A stretch of DNA of 64,000 bases from Aurantimonas coralicida DSM 14790 (lineage in GTDB: Bacteria; Pseudomonadota; Alphaproteobacteria; Rhizobiales; Rhizobiaceae): positions 1 to 64,000 of the forward strand of contig NZ_ATXK01000009.1 of NCBI RefSeq assembly GCF_000421645.1, in the 5' to 3' direction. The notes under the pieces were generated by a model, which did not search any database, was not told the origin of the DNA, and saw only the letters and a program-made list of their open reading frames with translations. Made by a program: the position numbers and the translations under genes. Below are positions 59,838 to 64,000 of the stretch, piece after piece; positions within the stretch are counted from its first letter, which is position 1; each line of letters begins with the position of its first letter.

Positions 59838-60656
59838 ATGAATCTAGCCCGCATGGCAGTTGTGGCGGTCGCATTGGTCGCAGCCATGGGTGCGGCATTC
59901 GTCGCCTTGAACCTGCAGCCCGAAAAGGCCGAACCGGTGATCATCACCGCGGCGCCGGCCGAGCCGCCGATCAAGCTCGCCGAAGTGCTGGTCACGTCCC
60001 GCGACCTGTCGATGGGCGAGGCGGTGGACGAGGCGCTCGACTGGCAGAGCTGGCCCGAGGACGGCATCGGACCGACGCTGATCCGCAAATCCGACCGGCC
60101 CGACGCCATCGAGACGCTCAAGGGCTCGCTGGCCCGCCAGTCCTTCTTCGCCGGCGAACCGGTGCGCGAATCCAAGCTGATCCGCTCGGACCAGGGCTTC
60201 ATGTCCGCCGTCCTGCCGGCCGGCAAGCGGGCGGTCGCCGTCCAGATCGCGGCTGAGACCTCGGCCGGCGGCTTCGTCCTGCCGAACGACCATGTCGACG
60301 TCATCATGACCCGCCGGGTGTCCAGCTCGGAGAACCGTGGCGACCAGGTGCTGACCGAGACCGTCCTGCGCAATCTGCGGGTCCTGGCCATCGACCAGAC
60401 CATCCAGGAGAAGGACGGCGAGAAGGTCGTGGTCGGATCGACCGCGACGCTGGAAGTCGATCCCGACCAGGCCGAAGCCCTCACCGCTGCCCAGCAGATC
60501 GCCGACCGTCTGGTGCTGTCGCTGCGCTCGCTCGCCGATTCCGTGCCCGGTTCGCCCGGCTATGCGGCCTTCCTGCTCGCCCAGGAGAACGCCCGGAACG
60601 GCAAGATCCGGGTCGTGCGCTACGGCCAGTCCTCCGAAATCACCACCAAGGAATGA
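59838..60656 (+). CDS. cpaB: Flp pilus assembly protein CpaB (RcpC)
   Basis: A 272-residue periplasmic pilus assembly factor with an N-terminal anchor (NLARMAVVAVALVAAMGAAFVAL) and a SAF domain (about 45-110: VLVTSRDLSMGEAVDEALDWQSWP, ...GSLARQSFFAGEPVRESKLI). The RcpC-like region follows with GGFVLPNDHVDVIMTRRV and ALTAAQQIADRLVLSLRSLAD. It is thought to work with the secretin, perhaps binding peptidoglycan. The ATG at 59838 has GAGGAG upstream; an in-frame start at 59775 is less likely. The stop overlaps a possible cpaC start (ATGA). Confidence 0.93.
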   Translation: MNLARMAVVAVALVAAMGAAFVALNLQPEKAEPVIITAAPAEPPIKLAEVLVTSRDLSMGEAVDEALDWQSWPEDGIGPTLIRKSDRPDAIETLKGSLARQSFFAGEPVRESKLIRSDQGFMSAVLPAGKRAVAVQIAAETSAGGFVLPNDHVDVIMTRRVSSSENRGDQVLTETVLRNLRVLAIDQTIQEKDGEKVVVGSTATLEVDPDQAEALTAAQQIADRLVLSLRSLADSVPGSPGYAAFLLAQENARNGKIRVVRYGQSSEITTKE

Positions 60657-60691
60657 CGGGCAACCCGATGAACGATTGGAGAGGATCCGAC

Positions 60692-62272
60692 ATGCTACGC
60701 GCCCGGCTTCGCAAACTGGTGGTCGTCATGGCCGCGGCGTCCACGGCACTCGCGCCACTGGCAACGACCCTGCCGGCCCAGGCCGAGCAGACCGTCGTCA
60801 ACGTCCGCCAGGGCTCCCAGTCCATCAATCTCGGTCTGAACAAGACCAAGGTCATCGTGCTCGAGGCCGACGCCCACGACATCCTCGTCGCCAACCCCGC
60901 GGTGGCCGATGCGGTTACGCGTGACGCGCGCCGCATCTATATCTTCGGCAAGCAGATCGGCCAGACCAACATCGTCGTCTTCGACCGGCAGAACCGCCAG
61001 ATCGCGTCTATCGACCTGAAGATCGAGCGCGACATCAACGGCCTCGAGGCGACGATCCGCAAATACGTTCCGTCCTCGGTCGTCCAGGTCGAGATGCTGA
61101 ACGACAACGTCGTCCTGAACGGCACCGTGCAGACGCCCCAGGACGCGGCCAAGGTCGAGCGTCTGGCGCGGCTGTTCGTGACCGGCGGCGAGGGCACCAC
61201 GGGTCAGTACATCCAGCAGGCCACCGCCTCGGGCGGCGCCGGCGGCGGTGATGGCGATGTTGGCTTTGCCCAGGAAGACCGGCGCCAGAGCCAGATCGTC
61301 AATCTTCTGCAGATCCAGGGCGAGGACCAGGTGACGCTGAAGGTCACCGTCGCCGAGGTCCAGCGCTCGGTGGTCAAGCAGCTCGGCATCGATTCCATCG
61401 CCAGCGGCTCGATCGACGGCGTCGCCTATTCGGCCGCCACCGACAATCTCTTCGGTCTCGGCAATCCGCTGTCCAACACCTTCGGCCGCATCACCAACAG
61501 TTCGGGCGGCGACACCGTGCAGTCGCAGCTGCGGGCGCTGAACCAGGCGGGCGTCATGCGGACCCTCGCCGAGCCCAGCCTGACGGCGATCAGCGGCGAG
61601 AAGGCGAGCTTCAAGGTCGGCGGCGAATTCTCCATCCCGGACGGCCGCACCATTACGCCCGAAAAGCGGACCAACATCCGCGACGATGCAGGCCGCATCG
61701 TCGACACCGAGGTCGAGGGCGAGGTCGTCACGCTGGACAGCCGGCTGGTCGAGTACGGCATCGGCCTGGACTTCACGCCGGTCGTCCTGTCGCCCGGCCG
61801 GATCAGCCTGAAGGTGCGCACCAGCGTCTCCGAACCAACCTTCGAATCGCCGTTCAATCTTGGCCGTGGCTCGACCGCGTCGGGTTCTGCCGTCATCGGC
61901 ATCCGCAAGCGTCTGGCCGATACGACGGTCGAGCTGCCGTCGGGCGGCTCGCTGGTCATCGCCGGTCTCGTGCGCGACGAATCCCGCCAGGTCATGTCGG
62001 GCTTCCCCGGCCTGTCGAAGATCCCGGTGCTGGGCACGCTGTTCCGCTCGCGCGACTTCCAGCGCTACGAGACCGAGCTGGTGATCATCGTCACGCCCTA
62101 TCTGGTGCGCCCGGTTCCGCGCCAGGCGCTGGCCCGCCCGGACGACGGCTTCGCCCTGTCCAGCGACGGTGCCGCCAACTTCCTCGGCCGCGTCAATCGC
62201 GTCTACGGCCACATGGAAACCAAGCTGCCACCCGGCCGGTATCACGGCGTCGTCGGCTTCATCTACAAATGA
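60692..62272 (+). CDS. cpaC: Flp pilus outer-membrane secretin CpaC (RcpA)
   Basis: The outer-membrane channel for the Flp pilus. A signal peptide (RKLVVVMAAASTALAPLATTLPAQA) is followed by the pilus N-domain (LGLNKTKVIVLEADAHDILVANPAVADAV), a BON-like segment (NDNVVLNGTVQTPQDAAKVERLARL), a Gly-rich linker (SGGAGGGDGD) and the secretin domain (ALNQAGVMRTLAEPSLTAISGEKASF, LPSGGSLVIAGLVRDE, ELVIIVTPYLVRPV). I prefer the ATG at 60692 (526 residues), which has GGAGAGG at good spacing. ATGs at 60653 (overlapping the cpaB stop) and 60668 are in frame. The stop overlaps cpaD by four bases. Confidence 0.94.
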   Translation: MLRARLRKLVVVMAAASTALAPLATTLPAQAEQTVVNVRQGSQSINLGLNKTKVIVLEADAHDILVANPAVADAVTRDARRIYIFGKQIGQTNIVVFDRQNRQIASIDLKIERDINGLEATIRKYVPSSVVQVEMLNDNVVLNGTVQTPQDAAKVERLARLFVTGGEGTTGQYIQQATASGGAGGGDGDVGFAQEDRRQSQIVNLLQIQGEDQVTLKVTVAEVQRSVVKQLGIDSIASGSIDGVAYSAATDNLFGLGNPLSNTFGRITNSSGGDTVQSQLRALNQAGVMRTLAEPSLTAISGEKASFKVGGEFSIPDGRTITPEKRTNIRDDAGRIVDTEVEGEVVTLDSRLVEYGIGLDFTPVVLSPGRISLKVRTSVSEPTFESPFNLGRGSTASGSAVIGIRKRLADTTVELPSGGSLVIAGLVRDESRQVMSGFPGLSKIPVLGTLFRSRDFQRYETELVIIVTPYLVRPVPRQALARPDDGFALSSDGAANFLGRVNRVYGHMETKLPPGRYHGVVGFIYK

Positions 62273-63003
62273 CCGGTTCTGGGAGATCGCAGGTGCAAGA
62301 CCGTTCGCAGATCATCGGCCGCCGCCGTCCCCGGACGTCCATGGCCGCCCTGTTGCCGCTGGCCGCGATGCTGATCGCCGGCGGTTGCGCCAACGTCCAC
62401 AATGTCGAGGTCGGCTCGATCCCCGACGATTACCGCACCCGGCATCCGATCGTCGTGTCGGAGGACCAGGAAGCCATCGACATTCCGATCGTGATGTCCG
62501 ACGCCCGCCTGTCCTACGCCAATCGCGGCCGCGTCGAGCATTTCGGCGACCGGTTCCGCGCCTCGGGCGCCGATTCCATCCAAGTGATGCTGCCGACCGG
62601 CTCGGCCAACCAGTATGCCGCCGACCGGGTCTCGCACGAGATCGTCGAGGCGCTGCGCGGCCGCTACATCTCGCGCGACCGGATCTTCGTGCAGCCCTAT
62701 TCGGCGGTGGGCGCCGAAGGGCCGACGCCGATCCGGCTGACCTATGCGACGCTGGTCGCCAAGACCGGTCCGTGCGGGCGCTGGCCCGACGACATGACGG
62801 ACACGTCCGAGAACAAGAACTACTTCAATTTCGGCTGCGCCAGTCAGCAGAACCTTGCCGCCCAGATTGCCGATCCGCGTGATCTGCTGTCGCCGCGCGG
62901 CGTCGATTCCATCGATGCCGGCCGACGCACCACGGTGCTCGACAATTACCGGCGCGGCGAGCCGACGACGACGGCGGCCGGTTCCAGCGAAATCGAATAC
63001 TGA
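62269..63003 (+). CDS. cpaD: Flp pilus assembly lipoprotein CpaD
   Basis: A 244-residue outer-membrane lipoprotein that supports the CpaC secretin. The lipobox is IAGGC after a hydrophobic run. The mature part has HPIVVSEDQEAIDIPIV, the QVMLPTGSANQYAADRVSHEI segment and the C-terminal FGCASQQNLAAQIADPRDLLSPRG, which is diagnostic for CpaD. The N-terminus before the signal is long and basic (about 30 residues), so a later start such as the ATG at 62341 is possible. Coupled to cpaC by ATGA and to cpaE by TGATG. Confidence 0.92.
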   Translation: MTGSGRSQVQDRSQIIGRRRPRTSMAALLPLAAMLIAGGCANVHNVEVGSIPDDYRTRHPIVVSEDQEAIDIPIVMSDARLSYANRGRVEHFGDRFRASGADSIQVMLPTGSANQYAADRVSHEIVEALRGRYISRDRIFVQPYSAVGAEGPTPIRLTYATLVAKTGPCGRWPDDMTDTSENKNYFNFGCASQQNLAAQIADPRDLLSPRGVDSIDAGRRTTVLDNYRRGEPTTTAAGSSEIEY

Positions 63004-64000
63004 TGGGAGCCGCGGAAACCATGTCTACCGCTTCGCGCGCTGCGCCGGACACCAGCTTCGACGATCCGGCCGGTCTGGATAACGTCCGGCCGATCCCCCG
63101 CATCTCCATCCAGGCCTTCTGCGAAAGCGAGGCCGTCGCCCGGCCGATCGAGAATGCCGGGGCGGACCGGCGCATGGCTAAGACCCACATGCGGGTCAAT
63201 CTCGGCGGCATCCGCGCCGCGGTGGAGCATTTCTCCGGCGCGCCGACGCCCAACCTCGTCATCCTGGAATCCAAGCTGCCGCCGCTTGAACTGATCGGCG
63301 AGCTGGAATCCCTGTCGGAGGTCTGCGACCCGGGCTCCAAGGTGATCATCATCGGTCACTACAACGACGTGGCGCTCTACCGCGACCTGATGCATCGCGG
63401 CGTGTCGGAATATCTCGTCGCGCCGGTCTCGATCGCCGACATCATGACGATCATCGGCTCTTTGTTCACCGCGCCCGATTCCGAGCCGCTCGGCCGCTCG
63501 ATCGCCTTTGTCGGCGCCAAGGGCGGCGTCGGCTCATCGACGATCGCCCACAATCTGGCCTGGTCGATCTCCAAGCTGTTCTCCAGCGACGTGGTGATCG
63601 CCGATCTCGATCTGCCCTTCGGCACCGCCAACATCAATTTCGACCAGGACCCGGCCCAGGGCATCGCCGAGGCGGTGTTCTCGGCCGAGCGCATGGACGA
63701 CACCATGCTCGACCGGCTGCTGTCGAAATGCGCCGAGCATCTGTCGCTGCTGGCCGCGCCGTCGCTGCTCGACCGCACCTACGACTTCTCGACCGAAGCC
63801 TTCTCGGCGCTGATCGAGACCGCCCAGCGCGGCGCGCCGGTGGTGGCGCTCGACATCCCGCATGTGTGGAACGACTGGACCCGCAGCGTTCTCGCCTCGG
63901 CCGACCAGATCGTCATCACCGCGACGCCGGATCTGGCCAATCTGCGCAATGCCAAGAACCTCGTCGACATGCTGGCCAAGCTGCGGCCCAACGATCCGGT
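63003..64000 (+). CDS. cpaE: Flp pilus assembly ATPase-like protein CpaE (cut by window end)
   Basis: The N-terminal 332 residues of CpaE, which positions the pilus machinery at the cell pole. A degenerate receiver-like domain (about 35-150; LVILESKLPP, VIIIGHYNDVALYRDLMHRGVSEYLVAPV) is followed by a MinD/ParA-type domain with the deviant Walker A segment FVGAKGGVGSSTIAHNLAW, then VVIADLDLPFGTANINFDQDP (switch and Walker B). The receiver-like part lacks a clear phospho-aspartate. The ATG at 63003 overlaps the cpaD stop (TGATG). An ATG at 63021 with GGGAG upstream is an equally good start. The gene continues beyond the window, presumably to cpaF. Confidence 0.93.
   Translation, partial: MGAAETMSTASRAAPDTSFDDPAGLDNVRPIPRISIQAFCESEAVARPIENAGADRRMAKTHMRVNLGGIRAAVEHFSGAPTPNLVILESKLPPLELIGELESLSEVCDPGSKVIIIGHYNDVALYRDLMHRGVSEYLVAPVSIADIMTIIGSLFTAPDSEPLGRSIAFVGAKGGVGSSTIAHNLAWSISKLFSSDVVIADLDLPFGTANINFDQDPAQGIAEAVFSAERMDDTMLDRLLSKCAEHLSLLAAPSLLDRTYDFSTEAFSALIETAQRGAPVVALDIPHVWNDWTRSVLASADQIVITATPDLANLRNAKNLVDMLAKLRPNDP

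Noticed and set aside
1-64000. CRISPR arrays, restriction-modification, toxin-antitoxin or anti-phage systems
   Set aside because: No regularly spaced repeats and no recognisable Cas, methyltransferase, nuclease-toxin or defence-domain proteins were found on either strand.

Overview
The window reads as the chromosome of a GC-rich alphaproteobacterium, most likely of the order Hyphomicrobiales (Rhizobiales). The pointers are a Cpa/Flp pilus locus with CtrA-like boxes, two HWE-type histidine kinases, a coxMNOP-like alternative cytochrome oxidase, TRAP transporters and ATGA/TGATG-coupled operons. I cannot name the genus from the sequence alone. The window opens inside an IS630-type transposase and closes inside cpaE.

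Layout. (a) 1-340: tail of an IS630 transposase abutting a lacI-type gene. (b) 353-16175: a sugar-acid/organic-acid catabolic island. A LacI regulator diverges from a pentonate-type dehydratase, a DapA-family enzyme and an RraA-family protein. A leftward operon (CoA-transferase, enoyl-CoA hydratase, FAD-linked 2-hydroxyacid dehydrogenase) diverges from a GntR/FCD regulator. A second leftward operon (3-hydroxyisobutyrate-dehydrogenase family, amidohydrolase/lactonase family, FAH/XylX-like dehydratase) diverges from a complete TRAP transporter. Copies of a TTGGTATGCCA-like element in both divergent gaps suggest one GntR regulon. (c) 16281-23495: DUF3429 and TspO membrane proteins, then a leftward run of a REC-EAL phosphodiesterase, a hybrid kinase with HPt, and a TadG-like protein, then a decayed Dyp-peroxidase remnant. 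(d) 23963-42304: a stress/respiration block with a zinc alcohol dehydrogenase, DUF427, a YbhN-type flippase-like protein meeting a phospholipase-D protein tail to tail, two tiny proteins (one Rmf/CrpP-like), a caa3-like oxidase cluster, a DUF305 protein, a CheB-CheR-PAS-HWE kinase with its receiver protein, a Crp/Fnr regulator, a second HWE kinase and small membrane proteins. (e) 42418-43855: tRNA-Ser(GGA) with a recognisable promoter, a small membrane protein and msrA. (f) 44196-58080: a nucleoside uptake and salvage supercluster with a BMP binding protein, nucleoside hydrolase, ABC transporter, cdd, punA, deoC, deoA and, leftward, deoB-add-upp. It is interrupted by slyX/thioesterase and a retropepsin-like protease. 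(g) 58226-64000: the Flp pilus locus: a stand-alone pilus N-domain protein (leftward), flp, cpaA, cpaB, cpaC, cpaD, cpaE (cut by the window end).

How the parts work together. The island in (b) would import an acidic sugar derivative by TRAP, open a lactone, dehydrate and oxidise it, and feed 2-oxoglutarate or CoA thioesters into central metabolism. The block in (f) would import nucleosides, split them by hydrolysis or phosphorolysis, convert deoxyribose-1-P to deoxyribose-5-P and on to glyceraldehyde-3-P plus acetaldehyde, and recapture uracil. The most unusual protein feature I can see is the oxidase subunit I, which keeps all metal ligands but lacks the canonical D-channel glutamate and K-channel lysine. 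No CRISPR array, prophage or clear anti-phage system was seen.
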